The notes: generated from the sequence alone by a model not told the origin. Shown: positions 37,613 to 46,565, numbered from the stretch's first letter. The stretch: DNA of 64,000 nt from Haloechinothrix alba (GCF_900188115.1 NZ_FZNW01000010.1:62001-126000), one strand, 5' to 3'. Numbers and translations: made by a program.

Positions 37613-39028
37613 TTACGCGGCGCAGCAGGAGAGCTTGGTGATGTCGCGGGTGTAGGTCTGGGCGGCGAGCTTGAGAGCCTCGGCCATGGTCAGGTACGGG
37701 CACCACAGCTCGCCGAGCTGGTAGACGCTCATGCTGCTGTGCAGCGCATGGACAGCGGTGGCGATGACGTCCCCCGCGCCCTCGGCGAGCATGTGCGCGC
37801 CGAGCAGGCGCCCCGTACCGTGCTCGGCGACGAGCTTGACCAGCCCTCGGGTGTCGCGGTTGACCTGTGCGCGGGGCACGTGCTCCATGGGCAGCACGCG
37901 GGTGTCGCACCGGTACCCGTCCCGCTGGGCCTCGGCCTCGGTGAGCCCTGCGGCCGCGACGGCGGGCTCGGTGAAGGTCACCCGGGGGAGGTGGTGATAG
38001 TCCAGCTCGCGCGCGGCTCCGTGAAAGGCGTTGTCGACCACCAGCGTGCCGTGCGCGCCTGCGACGTAGACGAACTGCGGGTGCCCCGTGACGTCGCCTG
38101 CTGCCCAGATCCGGGGGTTGCCGGTGCGCAACTCCGAGTCGACGGCGACCTCGCCGCCCTCGCCGAGCCGCACGCCGACGGAATCCAGGTCGAGCCCGTC
38201 GGTCACGGGAGTGCGGCCGGTGGCCACCAGCAGCTCCTGCACGCGCAGCTCGTGCGAACCCCCGCCGGGCACGTGCAGCTCCGCGACGATCCCCTCGCCC
38301 TCGCGGCGCACGCCTGCCAGGGTCGTGCCTGCACGCACCCCGATCTTCTCGTCGCGGAAGACACCGGCAACGGCCTCGGAGATCTCGGGTTCCTCGGCCG
38401 GTGCCAGCCGGTCGCGCATCTCCACCACCTCGACCCGCACACCCAGCCGGGCGAGCAGCTGCGCCTGCTCGAGCCCGACGTAGTTGCCGCCGACCACCAG
38501 CACCGACTCCGGCAGCTCGGACAGCTCCATCGCTGTGGTCGAGGTCAGGTATCCCACCTCGGCGATCCCGTCGACCGGTGGCACCGACGGGGTCGACCCT
38601 GTCGCGATGAGATAGTGCGTGGCCTCCACGGTGCGCGTGCCTCCCTCGTGCAGCTCCACGCGCAGCGCTGGGCCCGGCACGAAGCGAGCGGTACCTGGCA
38701 GGATCTGCCAGCCGTACTCGGTGGCCAGTCCGGTGTACTTCTCGGCCTGCATCCCGGCAACCAGGTCCGCCTTACCCGCGTTCAGCTCACCGGCAGCGAC
38801 CTCGCCCGCGCTTGCCGTGATCCCCGGAAACCTGGTTGCGGCCCGGGCCCCGTGCCGGGCCTCGGCCGCGGCGAGCAGCGCCTTCGACGGCACGCAGCCG
38901 GTGTTCACACACGTCCCGCCGGTCGTGCCGCGTTCGACCATCACCACCGACAGTTCCTGCCTGCGGGCGGCGATCGCCGCGGCGAACGCAGCGCCCCCCG
39001 AACCGATGATCGCCAGGTCGAACTCCAT
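37613..39028 (-). CDS. merA: mercury(II) reductase MerA
   Basis: A 471-residue flavoprotein that reduces Hg(II) to volatile Hg(0) with NADPH. FAD motif GSGGAAFAAAIAA (10-22), redox-active Cys40 and Cys45 in GGTCVNTGCVPSK, NAD motif VVGGNYVGLEQAQLL, and the C-terminal metal-accepting pair Cys468-Cys469 (KLSCCAA) are all there. The short core form lacks the N-terminal HMA metallochaperone domain. It heads the merA-merB operon, read away from an ArsR-type regulator. No MerT or MerP transporter is present nearby. Confidence 0.95.
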   Translation of the reverse strand: MEFDLAIIGSGGAAFAAAIAARRQELSVVMVERGTTGGTCVNTGCVPSKALLAAAEARHGARAATRFPGITASAGEVAAGELNAGKADLVAGMQAEKYTGLATEYGWQILPGTARFVPGPALRVELHEGGTRTVEATHYLIATGSTPSVPPVDGIAEVGYLTSTTAMELSELPESVLVVGGNYVGLEQAQLLARLGVRVEVVEMRDRLAPAEEPEISEAVAGVFRDEKIGVRAGTTLAGVRREGEGIVAELHVPGGGSHELRVQELLVATGRTPVTDGLDLDSVGVRLGEGGEVAVDSELRTGNPRIWAAGDVTGHPQFVYVAGAHGTLVVDNAFHGAARELDYHHLPRVTFTEPAVAAAGLTEAEAQRDGYRCDTRVLPMEHVPRAQVNRDTRGLVKLVAEHGTGRLLGAHMLAEGAGDVIATAVHALHSSMSVYQLGELWCPYLTMAEALKLAAQTYTRDITKLSCCAA

Positions 39029-39069
39029 GAGGGGCCTCGATTCCGTCCGTCCGCGCTCTCTCCGCGATC

Positions 39070-39121
39070 GTATCCGCTAATGCGAATATACTGGCATGAT
39101 AGTATCCGCGTACGCAAATAT
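39070..39121. promoter_or_regulatory. mer operator/promoter with tandem motif
   Basis: The gap between merA and the regulator holds two related copies of GTATCCGC followed by a GC-N-AATAT tail (GTATCCGC at 39070-39077 and 39102-39109; tails CGAATAT and CGCAAATAT). ATACT (39088-39092) and AGTAT (39101-39105) form an inverted pair between them. This AT-rich repeat arrangement is suited to binding a dimeric ArsR/SmtB-type repressor. Confidence 0.6.
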
Positions 39122-39521
39122 GTTCCGCTCGCTTGGAGGTAGCCCGATGGGCAGCGCCACGGAGCAGGCGGCCACGCTGCTGCCGGACAGCGGGGACCAG
39201 GTGGGCGTGCTCGCGAAGTTCTTCCGTGCCCTCGGCGACCCCACGCGCCTGCGGCTGCTGGAGTTCCTGCTCGACGGTGAGCACTCGGTCAGTGACTGCG
39301 TCGCCCATGTCGGGCTCTCCCAGGGGCGGGTATCCACCCACCTGGCCTGCCTTGCCGACTGCGGCTACGTACGGGCTCGCCGCCACGGACGCTGGAACTA
39401 CTACTGCGTCACCGACCCCCGCGTGGCCGAGCTCGTGACGCTGGCCCGGGCGCTGGCCACGGACAACTGTGCTGCGCTGTCCGGCTGCGAACGCATCGAT
39501 GCGGCCGGCGACAGCGCCTGA
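39096..39521 (+). CDS. merR: ArsR/SmtB-type mercury-responsive regulator
   Basis: A 141-residue winged-helix repressor of the ArsR family, as in Streptomyces mer operons, not the classical MerR family. The domain runs from VLAKFFRALGDPTRLRLLEFLL through SVSDCVAHVGLSQGRVSTHLACLADCGYVRARR to NYYCVTDPRVAELV. Cysteines in the DNA-binding helix region (DCVAHVG, ACLADCG) are plausible Hg ligands. It should repress merA-merB until mercury binds. The start may be the ATG at 39096, inside the operator, or the ATG at 39147 (GSATEQAATLL), which is more like family members; the longer start is listed only because it is the first in frame. Confidence 0.85.
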   Translation: MIVSAYANMFRSLGGSPMGSATEQAATLLPDSGDQVGVLAKFFRALGDPTRLRLLEFLLDGEHSVSDCVAHVGLSQGRVSTHLACLADCGYVRARRHGRWNYYCVTDPRVAELVTLARALATDNCAALSGCERIDAAGDSA

Positions 39522-39561
39522 GGCGGTACCGTGTCCGCCGGTACGGGCCGGGCCGGTGACG

Positions 39562-40146
39562 CTAGGAGTCGCGCGGGCGGGTGCGCAGGTGCATCCGCCC
39601 GCCCTGGCGACCGAAGATGCTGAGCATCTCGACCGGACCGTCCCCCGTGCTGCCGAACCAGTGGGGCAGGCGAGTGTCGAACTCGGCGGCCTCGCCCGGC
39701 TGTACGATCACGTCCTGGTCGGCGAGGACGAGGCGTAGCCGTCCACTGAGGACGTAGAACCACTCGTACCCCTCGTGCGGTTGCGGGTCCGGCGTGGTCC
39801 TGGTGGCGGGAATGACCGTCTTGAACGCGTGCAGGTTCCCCGGCTGCCGGGACAGCGGGACGACGGTGAGCTCTCCGACGCGTCTCGGTTCGAGCCGGAC
39901 GCGGGGATCACCGACGGGCGGGGCACCGACCAGCTCGTCGAGAGGGACCTGGTGTGCCTGCGCGATGGGCAGGAGCAGCTCGAGGCTGGGTTTACGGCGG
40001 CCGCTCTCCAGGCGCGAGAGCGTGCTGACCGAGATGCCGGTGGCCCTGGCCAGCCCGGCCAGCGTGGACCGGCGCTGCTGGCGTAGCCGTTTCAGCCGCG
40101 GGCCGACCTCGGTCAGCAGGGCATCCAGCCCCGTATCCTGGTTCAT
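39562..40146 (-). CDS. XRE-family regulator with C-terminal cupin
   Basis: A 194-residue regulator. The N-terminal helix-turn-helix is LKRLRQQRRSTLAGLARATGIS to LSRLESGRRKPSLELLLPIA; a cupin_2 sensor domain follows at about residues 110-180 (HEGYEWFYVLSGRLRLVLAD, then VQPGEAAEFDTRLPHWFG). Genes of this type often stand divergent from small-molecule enzymes they control. Here the divergent gene is a TrxB-like oxidoreductase, the likely target. The ATG at 40146 gives a clean domain start. Confidence 0.87.
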   Translation of the reverse strand: MNQDTGLDALLTEVGPRLKRLRQQRRSTLAGLARATGISVSTLSRLESGRRKPSLELLLPIAQAHQVPLDELVGAPPVGDPRVRLEPRRVGELTVVPLSRQPGNLHAFKTVIPATRTTPDPQPHEGYEWFYVLSGRLRLVLADQDVIVQPGEAAEFDTRLPHWFGSTGDGPVEMLSIFGRQGGRMHLRTRPRDS

Positions 40147-40224
40147 CCATTCATTGCAGTCTTGGCAACTTAATTTGTCAAGGCCGCGACCCGTGCAGCA
40201 GCGTTGGTCGCGGAGGTGGTCCAC

Positions 40225-41152
40225 ATGACCGAACGGCACAACGATGTCGTGATCATTGGTGGTGGCGCGGCCGGGCTGAACGCCGCTCTGGTGCTGGCGC
40301 GGGCCCGCAGGCAGGTTCTGGTGGTGGACTCCGACGCGCCCCGCAGCCGCCGCCGCCGCCCACATGCACGGGTTCGTCACCCGGGACGGCACGTCCCCTG
40401 GCGACCTACGCGCGATGGGGCGTGCCGAGGTGACCGGCTACGGGGCCGAGATCGTGCAGGGGAACGCACGCGAGGTGGCGCGGGCGGCGGAGGGTTTCGC
40501 GCTCCGGCTGCTCGACGGCCGGGTCCTGCGCGCGCGGAGCGTCCTGCTGGCCAGCGGACTCACCGACGAGCTGCCCGAGATCGCCGGGCTGGCCCAGCGC
40601 TGGGGACGTGATGTGGTGACCTGCCCGTACTGCCATGGCTGGGAGGTGCGCGAGCAGCGGCTCGCCGTCGTGGGCACCGGGCCGATGTCGGTGCATCAAG
40701 CGTTGATGCTGCGCCAGTGGAGTGACGACGTGACCCTGATCCGCCACGGTACGGGCGAGATCGATGCCGGGGACACGCGGCGGCTCGACGCGCGGGGCAT
40801 CCGGGTGGTCGCAGGTTCGATCGACCACGTCGTGGTGGCAGGCGACAGGCTCACGGGGATGGCGCTGGCCGACGGTAGCGTGGTTCCGTGCTCGGCGGCG
40901 TTCGTCGCGACGCGGATGGTCGCCAACCACGAGGTGGTCGCCTCACTGGGAGTCGACGTCGAGCGGGACGCGCTCGGCGACCGGGTCGTGACCGATGACG
41001 CCGGGCGCACCAGCGTCACAGGGGTGTGGGCGGCCGGGAACGCCACCGACCGCTTCGCGTCGGTGATCGTGGCGGCGGCAGGCGGCGCGAAGGTGGCCAT
41101 GGCACTCAACGCCGAACTGGTCGAGGAGGACATCGCCGCCCGGCTCGGGTAG
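40225..41152 (+). pseudogene. frameshifted TrxB-like NAD(P)/FAD oxidoreductase
   Basis: Two overlapping frames together make one thioredoxin-reductase-like flavoprotein. The first starts at the ATG at 40225 behind GGAGG and carries the FAD motif (VVIIGGGAAGLNAALVLARA, then VLVVDSDAP). The second runs from about 40360 to 41152 with MHGFVTRDGTSPGDL, the disulfide CPYC (TCPYCHGWEVRE) and VWAAGNATDRFASVIVAAA. The switch falls in a CCG/GCC run near 40353-40363, where one extra C moves the frame by +1; without it the protein would read PRSAAAAHMHGFV, the normal family sequence. It may be a true frameshift mutation, a sequencing error or a slippage site. The intact family often pairs with a divergent XRE-cupin regulator. 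Confidence 0.82.
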
Positions 41153-41228
41153 GCGGTGCCGCCGCGGCATGCCACGATCGTTGCCCGTCCGTGGTCGGCG
41201 GGGTGGGTAGCTGGGTAGCCTCGTGCGT

Positions 41229-41957
41229 ATGGTGCTGCTCGCGCCTGCGCGGGAATTCTCCGCGTACGGGCTGTCGCACGGGATCATCCTGCTGCTCTTC
41301 GCGGTGGGGGCGGCATCGCTGGTCCGGGCAGGGCGCAGGCACGGTGACTCGGTCACGGCCCGCAACGTCGCCTGCGTGGTCGGCGTGACGCTCCTGGTGG
41401 TCAAACTCGGGCTGATCCTGTCCGAGATGCTGCCTGCCCGGTGGAACGTCGAGGGTTCGCTGCCGTTGCAGCTGTCCGATCTGGCGGGTGTGCTCGCCGC
41501 GTACGCGCTGCTGTCCCGCCGGCGCTGGGCATGCGTGCTGACCTACTACTGGGGGTTGGTGCTGAGCACGCAGGCGTTGTTCACCCCGGCGCTGCACGCC
41601 GACTTCCCGGCGGCCGCGTTCTTCGAGTTCTGGGGGATGCACCTGTTCGTCATCTGGGTGGCGATCTACCTGACCTGGGGACTGCGGATACACCCCGACT
41701 GGCGTAGTTACGGCATCGTCGTCGCCGTCACGGTCGGTTGGGCCGCCACGGCATTCACCGTCAACAGCATCGTGGGCAGCAACTACGGTTACCTCAACAG
41801 CAAGCCCGGCACGGCTTCCCTATTGGATGTGCTCGGCCCGTGGCCGTGGTACCTGGTGCCCGTGGCCGCGCTGGTGCTGACGGCGTGGGCGCTGATGACC
41901 TGGCCGTGGGTGCGTCTCGACCAGCGCCGCGACGAGCGCGCACGCCCGCCGGCGTGA
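41229..41957 (+). CDS. TIGR02206/YwaF-like integral membrane protein
   Basis: A 242-residue membrane protein with six or seven spans. It matches the TIGR02206 (YwaF) pattern: an early SHGIILLLFAVGAASLV, central LPLQLSDLAGVLAAYALLSRR, EFWGMHLFVIWVAIYLTWG, and the late NSIVGSNYGYLNSKP before a final span. The function is unknown. The ATG at 41229 follows TAGCCT (41216-41221) by seven bases and is preferred to the GTG at 41223. It ends 21 bases from the convergent methyltransferase. Confidence 0.85.
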   Translation: MVLLAPAREFSAYGLSHGIILLLFAVGAASLVRAGRRHGDSVTARNVACVVGVTLLVVKLGLILSEMLPARWNVEGSLPLQLSDLAGVLAAYALLSRRRWACVLTYYWGLVLSTQALFTPALHADFPAAAFFEFWGMHLFVIWVAIYLTWGLRIHPDWRSYGIVVAVTVGWAATAFTVNSIVGSNYGYLNSKPGTASLLDVLGPWPWYLVPVAALVLTAWALMTWPWVRLDQRRDERARPPA

Positions 41958-41978
41958 CGCGGCCGGCGGCGCGCGGTG

Positions 41979-42614
41979 TCAGGCTTCCACCGGGCGGCGT
42001 GCGGTGAGGCGTTCGACGAGGCCGTGCTTGAACCGCTCCCGGTGCTCGATCTCGAACCCGGCCTCGCGGACCGTGTTGAACGGCCTGCGCAGGAAGTGCT
42101 CGCCGCCGAGCGGGACGGTGACCAGCTCGAGGCCGCGCTGGATGAGGCGCGCCGGCCCGGAGGCGGCTTCGACGTGATCCAGCAGCACCAACCGCCCTCC
42201 GGGTCGCATCACCCGGCGCATCTCGTCGATGGCGGTTCTCTCCTCGGGAATCGTGCACAGGCCCAGCGTGCACACCACGGTGTCGAACGAGGCGTCGGCG
42301 AAGGGAAGCTCGTGCGCGTTGGCCTGCCGCAGCTCGACCGAGCGGCCGAGCTGCTCCGCCCGTTTGCGGGCGACCTCGAGCATCTCCGCGCTGAGATCGA
42401 CCCCGGTCAGGGTGACTTCGTCGGGATAGGACTCCAGGTTCAACCCGGTTCCGATGGCGACCTCGAGCGTGTCCCCTGTGGCCTGCTCGCAAGCCCACTG
42501 CCGCGATCCCGCGAAGAAGATCCGATCCATGAGCCGCATCTCCCGGTCATAGGTCCGGGCGTGCTTGTCCCAGTAGCGGTGCCACCGCTGGTGTCGGTCG
42601 TGTTCCGTCGTCAT
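41979..42614 (-). CDS. class I SAM-dependent methyltransferase
   Basis: A 211-residue methyltransferase of the UbiE/Methyltransf_11 type. SAM-binding motif I is LEVAIGTGLNLESYP, motif II is LTGVDLSAEMLEVARKRA, and motif III is FDTVVCTLGLCTIPE, with the post-I region LVLLDHVEAASGPARLIQ. The substrate is unknown. The ATG at 42614 is family-like; the longer frame reads into the 55-bp palindrome. It converges on the TIGR02206 gene. Confidence 0.86.
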   Translation of the reverse strand: MTTEHDRHQRWHRYWDKHARTYDREMRLMDRIFFAGSRQWACEQATGDTLEVAIGTGLNLESYPDEVTLTGVDLSAEMLEVARKRAEQLGRSVELRQANAHELPFADASFDTVVCTLGLCTIPEERTAIDEMRRVMRPGGRLVLLDHVEAASGPARLIQRGLELVTVPLGGEHFLRRPFNTVREAGFEIEHRERFKHGLVERLTARRPVEA

Positions 42615-42648
42615 GCGTCCAGTGTCTCCTATCAGCGGTTGAGCGGGA

Positions 42649-42703
42649 CGAGCCGAAGGTCCCCTTGGGTACCACATATGTACCGAGGGGGTCCTTCGGC
42701 TCG
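42649..42703. repeat. 55-bp palindromic repeat, copy 1
   Basis: CGAGCCGAAGG at the left end and CCTTCGGCTCG at the right end are perfect inverted arms; inner arms CCCCTTGGGTAC and GTACCGAGGGGG also pair. The reverse complement of the repeat at 50815-50869 matches it over most of the 55 positions. It is intergenic, just upstream of the methyltransferase gene. Confidence 0.85.
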
Positions 42704-42844
42704 CTCTGCTTCCGTGCCCCTCGCTCCAGTAAACACGCCAGCACGGGCAGGAGCATCAGGGAGATTCCCGGAGAGTGCCCGGAGAGGGTCATAACCGGTG
42801 CGCGCCGCACCGGTTCCACCGCGACGGAACGTCACGCCTGGCTG

Positions 42845-43786
42845 TCAGCCGAGTTCGTGGAAGACGCCGAACGACTCGCCGCCGTCGGTGGAGTGGTAGA
42901 TGGCGGTGTCGGTGGCGACATACACCTCGTTGTCACCGTGCGCGGTCAGCGCGGCCGCGTCACCGTCCACGGTGTCGCCTTCGGTCCAGGTGTCACCGCC
43001 GTCGGTGCTGGTGTGCACCGTTCCCTCCGTGCCGACACCGACGAGGCTCCCGCTGTCGCGCCAGTCGAGGAACAACAGCGGCGGAGCGCCGCTGACCGGG
43101 GTGAGCTCGTTGCCGCCGTCGTCGCTGCGTACCGGCCCCTGCTCGGTGGTGGCCACGAGGAGATCGGGGTCCTCGGGTGAGACGGCGATATCGGCCATCG
43201 GGACGTCCGATCGTGGCTCCCACTCCCGCTGGTCGGCGCTGACCATGAACCGGCCGGTTACGCCGTCGAAGCCGTAGACCTGGCCGTGCGCTGCCTCGAG
43301 GGCGTGGAAGTCGGCATCGCCGTGCAGCGAGACCGGTTCCCACGACACGGCAGCGTCGGTGCTCTCGATCAGCCCGAGGTGGGGCTGCTGGTCCGGGTCG
43401 TCGGCACCGGGATGGCCGCTGGCAAGGAAGTGGTCCGGCCCGACGATGGTGAACCCCATGACGTCCTGGGTGTGCCCGGCGACCCGGACCGGCTGTTCTC
43501 CTTCGGGCAGGTGGAAGACCCCGAAGTGCGTGGCCACGTACAGCTCGTCGTCGGCAGGGTTGATCCCGAGGCCGTGGATGTGCGCCATCTCGGCGCCACC
43601 GGAGTCGGTGCCGTGCCCGCCGTCTCCGTCGTGTCCCGTGTGCTCCCCGGCGCCATCGGCATCGCCCTGGCACGCGCCGACCAGCAGCACGGCGGCAGCT
43701 GCCTGGCCGAGCCATTGCCACCGGGGTGCACGGGCGCGTTGCCGCTCGAACCGCTCGATCACGTCTCGTTCCTCACTCGGGCTCAC
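42845..43786 (-). CDS. BNR/sialidase-fold lipoprotein (F510_1955-like)
   Basis: A 313-residue exported beta-propeller protein. The N-terminal charged segment is followed by a hydrophobic stretch ending in a lipobox (LVGAC), then a His/Gly/Asp-rich linker (EHTGHDGDGGHGTD). The propeller has MAHIHGLGINPADDELYVATHFGVF, ASGHPGADDPDQQPHLGLIESTD and BNR-type Asp-box repeats (STDGGDTW, STDGGESF). It resembles the F510_1955 glycosylhydrolase-like family; no catalytic residues can be assigned. The GTG at 43786 is the first possible start; the His-rich segment could bind metal. It lies downstream of the MMPL gene on the same strand. Confidence 0.72.
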   Translation of the reverse strand: MSPSEERDVIERFERQRARAPRWQWLGQAAAAVLLVGACQGDADGAGEHTGHDGDGGHGTDSGGAEMAHIHGLGINPADDELYVATHFGVFHLPEGEQPVRVAGHTQDVMGFTIVGPDHFLASGHPGADDPDQQPHLGLIESTDAAVSWEPVSLHGDADFHALEAAHGQVYGFDGVTGRFMVSADQREWEPRSDVPMADIAVSPEDPDLLVATTEQGPVRSDDGGNELTPVSGAPPLLFLDWRDSGSLVGVGTEGTVHTSTDGGDTWTEGDTVDGDAAALTAHGDNEVYVATDTAIYHSTDGGESFGVFHELG

Positions 43787-43846
43787 CGGAGGCTGGGTAG
43801 GTGAGACAGTACTCGGTTCCCGGCGGGCAGCCGGCCGCGCCCGGTG

Positions 43847-46498
43847 TCATGCGGGCTGTCCTGCCGCGACAGCTGCGCGCGGCGTCCGGGCGGTGTAGGG
43901 GTCGCGGCTGACGTACCACAGCAGCCCGGGTAGCACCAGCAGGCAGGACGCCAGCGCCAGCACGATCATCACCGCGGTGAGGAGCCCGAACCCGGCGAAC
44001 ATCGGCATGGGGGCGAAGGACAGGATGACGAAGCCGGCCGCGCTCGTCGCCGCGGAACCGGTCAGCGCGGCACCGGTGCCGCGCGTGGCCGCGTGCAGCG
44101 CGCTCGAACGGTCCGGCGCGGAGCGAAGCTCCTCCCGGTAACGCATGGTCATGTGCGTGGCGAAGTCGATGCCGATGCCGATGGAGATCGCCCCGATCGT
44201 GGCCGTCACCAGGTTGACGTCGAACCCGGCGAGGCTCATGAAACCGTACAGCCAGATCACGACGAGCACGATCGGAGTGACGGTGACCAGGGCGTAGCGC
44301 GCCGAGCGCAGCGCAACCCACACACATACCAGGCAGAGCACGACCGCGATGGGCAGGGAGACCTGCAGGGAGCGGGTGACGGCGTCGAGGCCGGCCTGCC
44401 GCACGATCGGGTCGCCGGTCAGCACCGCCGAGGCGCCGCCGTCGAGCTCGGACAGCTCGGCGTCCAGGTCGGCGACGAGCGGGTCGAGCAGCTCGCGCGC
44501 GGCCGCCACGTTCTCCTGCGCGCGGCTGCCGACCAGGCCGACGCTGAGCTGGATGGCGGTGCGGTCCGACTCGCCCGGCTCGGCGATGACCTGGGACCGC
44601 TCGGCGGGGCTGAGCAGGCTCGCGCCGCTGAGCTCGTCGAGTGCCTGCCGGTCGACCGCGACCCGCCCGTCGCGGTCGTGCGCGAGCAGCTCCGTGTCCA
44701 CGGCGGCGAGCCGTTCGGTGAACCCGTGCACCGCAGCCAGCGCGGCCGGGTCGTCGAAGTCGGCCGTGACCAGCACGACGGCGGGTTCACCGCCCTGGTC
44801 GCCGACGTGCTCGTCGAGCTTGTCGAGTCCGGTGACGAAGCCGGTGTCCTCGGCGAAGAAGTCCTCCACGTCGAAGCTGACCGGGACCTGCACGGCGAAA
44901 ACCGCGGATCCAGCGGTCAGCAACCCGGCGAGCGGCAGCACGATGGCCCGGCGTGCTGCGACGGCGACGGCCCGGCGTGCTGCGACGGCGACGACGCCGC
45001 GCGCCAGGAGCGTGAACGGGGCGCCCGTCGAGCCGGGGCGGGATGCCCTCGCCGGTTCGGCGGCGCCGCGAGCTCTGCGCCCCGCGAGCCAGGCCGGGAC
45101 CAGCACGAACGCCAGCAGGTACCCGGCCAGCAGGGCCAGGCCCGCGGGCGGGGACAGGAAGACCAGCAACAGCACTGTGGCCATGACCGTCCCGGCGGCA
45201 GCGAGGCCGCCGAGCACGGCGAGCGTACGGCCGAAGCGGCGTGTGGTCGTGGTGACGCGCTCCTCGGTGAGGGCCAGTGCGGCGGGAACGACGACGCCGA
45301 GCACGAGGAAGGCCGAGGTGAGTGCCATCGCCGCGGCGATGCCGAACTGCGTGATCGACTCGATGGGGCCGGCCGTGGTCGCGAGGAACGCCAGTGCCCC
45401 GGTACCCAGCGTGAGCAGCAGGGCCGGGGTCACCGCGCCGAGCCCGCGACCGAACGCGGTGCGGGGTTCGCGATGCGCGGCCCGCTCCTCGCGGTAGCGG
45501 CCGAGGGAGTGGAAGGCGTAGTCGACGCCGAACGCGATCATCGCGATCGGTACGACGGTGGCGAGGATCTGGTCCTCGGCGAGCCCGACCAGGTTGGCAA
45601 GGCCCTGGAGCCACACCAGGAGCGCGGCGAGCGCGCCGCCGACGATCGCCAGGATCCAGTAGCTGCGGAACGCCGCCCCCGCGAGCAGCACGATCGCCAG
45701 CACGGTGAAGCCGATGTAGGGGCCCGCCGCCTGCCCCTGCTCCTCGGCTGTGAGGTTCTGGTCGAGGGCGATGCCGTGCACGTCCAGCTCACCGGTGGCG
45801 TCGAGCACGGCGAGGATCTCGCGCCCCAGTTCCTCGACGGCGATGTCGCTGCCGAAGCCTGCTCCTGCCGAGTCGCCGTCGCGCTCCGCGGGCTCGGCGA
45901 GCACGGACAGGGTCATGGCGGGTGCGCGCCACGTTCCGGTGTCCTCGTCCCGGCCTGCCAGTTGTGACAGGTTCGCGGTCTCGGCCCCGTGCGAGTCGAT
46001 CAGCTCGTCCACGGTGGCGCGCACCGCCGCCTCGCTCGCCTGGTCGAGCCCACCGTGCCCGTCCCGGCGCAACGCGACGTCCACCGTGTCGGCGAACGAG
46101 GCGATCCCGAGGGTCTCCGCGCCGGTGATCGGGTCCGTCCGGGTGGTGAGGATGGGGCCGAGCTCCGGATCCTCGCGCAGCGCCTCGGCGCGCTCGTGTA
46201 CAGCCAGCAGGGCGTCGCGCTCGAGGACGTCGCCCTCGGCGGCCTCGGCGATGAAGAACCAGCGCTCGACATCACCTCCGAACCGTTGGTCGATGGTGTC
46301 GCGCGCGTCGAAGGCGGGCCCCTCGGGTTCGGTGGAGGCGAACTGGGTGGGTGCCATCGCCAGCAGCGGTATCGCAAGGGCCGCGGTGAGCAGCAGGGCC
46401 GTGGTCACGACCGCGCGGGCGTGCCGCGCGGCCCACTCGCCGAGACGTCGGGCGTACGGCACGGGCCGGGGATGGTTCGTCGGGCTCGGTTCGGACAT
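43847..46498 (-). CDS. MMPL/RND-family transporter
   Basis: An 883-residue membrane protein with about twelve spans in two similar halves, each with a large extracellular loop after the first span (FASTEPEGPAFDARDTIDQRF in part, and VPVSFDVEDFFAEDTG). Sterol-sensing-domain-like segments include VPIAMIAFGVDYAFHSLGRYREE and TIGAISIGIGIDFATHMTMRYREE, which carry the intramembrane acidic residues expected for proton coupling. It may export lipids or drugs. Eight residues (VAVAARRA) are doubled by an exact 24-bp tandem duplication at 44945-44992. The divergent TetR gene and a perfect inverted repeat between them indicate local control. Confidence 0.88.
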   Translation of the reverse strand: MSEPSPTNHPRPVPYARRLGEWAARHARAVVTTALLLTAALAIPLLAMAPTQFASTEPEGPAFDARDTIDQRFGGDVERWFFIAEAAEGDVLERDALLAVHERAEALREDPELGPILTTRTDPITGAETLGIASFADTVDVALRRDGHGGLDQASEAAVRATVDELIDSHGAETANLSQLAGRDEDTGTWRAPAMTLSVLAEPAERDGDSAGAGFGSDIAVEELGREILAVLDATGELDVHGIALDQNLTAEEQGQAAGPYIGFTVLAIVLLAGAAFRSYWILAIVGGALAALLVWLQGLANLVGLAEDQILATVVPIAMIAFGVDYAFHSLGRYREERAAHREPRTAFGRGLGAVTPALLLTLGTGALAFLATTAGPIESITQFGIAAAMALTSAFLVLGVVVPAALALTEERVTTTTRRFGRTLAVLGGLAAAGTVMATVLLLVFLSPPAGLALLAGYLLAFVLVPAWLAGRRARGAAEPARASRPGSTGAPFTLLARGVVAVAARRAVAVAARRAIVLPLAGLLTAGSAVFAVQVPVSFDVEDFFAEDTGFVTGLDKLDEHVGDQGGEPAVVLVTADFDDPAALAAVHGFTERLAAVDTELLAHDRDGRVAVDRQALDELSGASLLSPAERSQVIAEPGESDRTAIQLSVGLVGSRAQENVAAARELLDPLVADLDAELSELDGGASAVLTGDPIVRQAGLDAVTRSLQVSLPIAVVLCLVCVWVALRSARYALVTVTPIVLVVIWLYGFMSLAGFDVNLVTATIGAISIGIGIDFATHMTMRYREELRSAPDRSSALHAATRGTGAALTGSAATSAAGFVILSFAPMPMFAGFGLLTAVMIVLALASCLLVLPGLLWYVSRDPYTARTPRAAVAAGQPA
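44945..44992. repeat. 24-bp exact tandem duplication in the MMPL gene
   Basis: Two identical 24-base units, 44945-44968 and 44969-44992, add eight codons in frame in the linker between the two halves of the transporter. Confidence 0.9.
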
Positions 46499-46518
46499 GG
46501 TTCCCTCGTCCTCGCAGT

Positions 46519-46565
46519 ATCTTGACAGTGGATAGATTTCCAGGAGAACTTTCCACTGTCAAGAT
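46519..46565. promoter_or_regulatory. perfect inverted repeat between MMPL and TetR genes
   Basis: ATCTTGACAGTGGA (46519-46532) and TCCACTGTCAAGAT (46552-46565) are perfect 14-bp inverted arms, 33 bases centre to centre. Each arm contains TTGACA, so each strand has a consensus -35 hexamer inside the palindrome; a -10 TATACT for the TetR direction is at 46572-46577, not at standard distance. The site lies 21 bases from the MMPL start and 70 bases from the TetR start. It is a strong operator candidate for the TetR protein. Confidence 0.75.
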
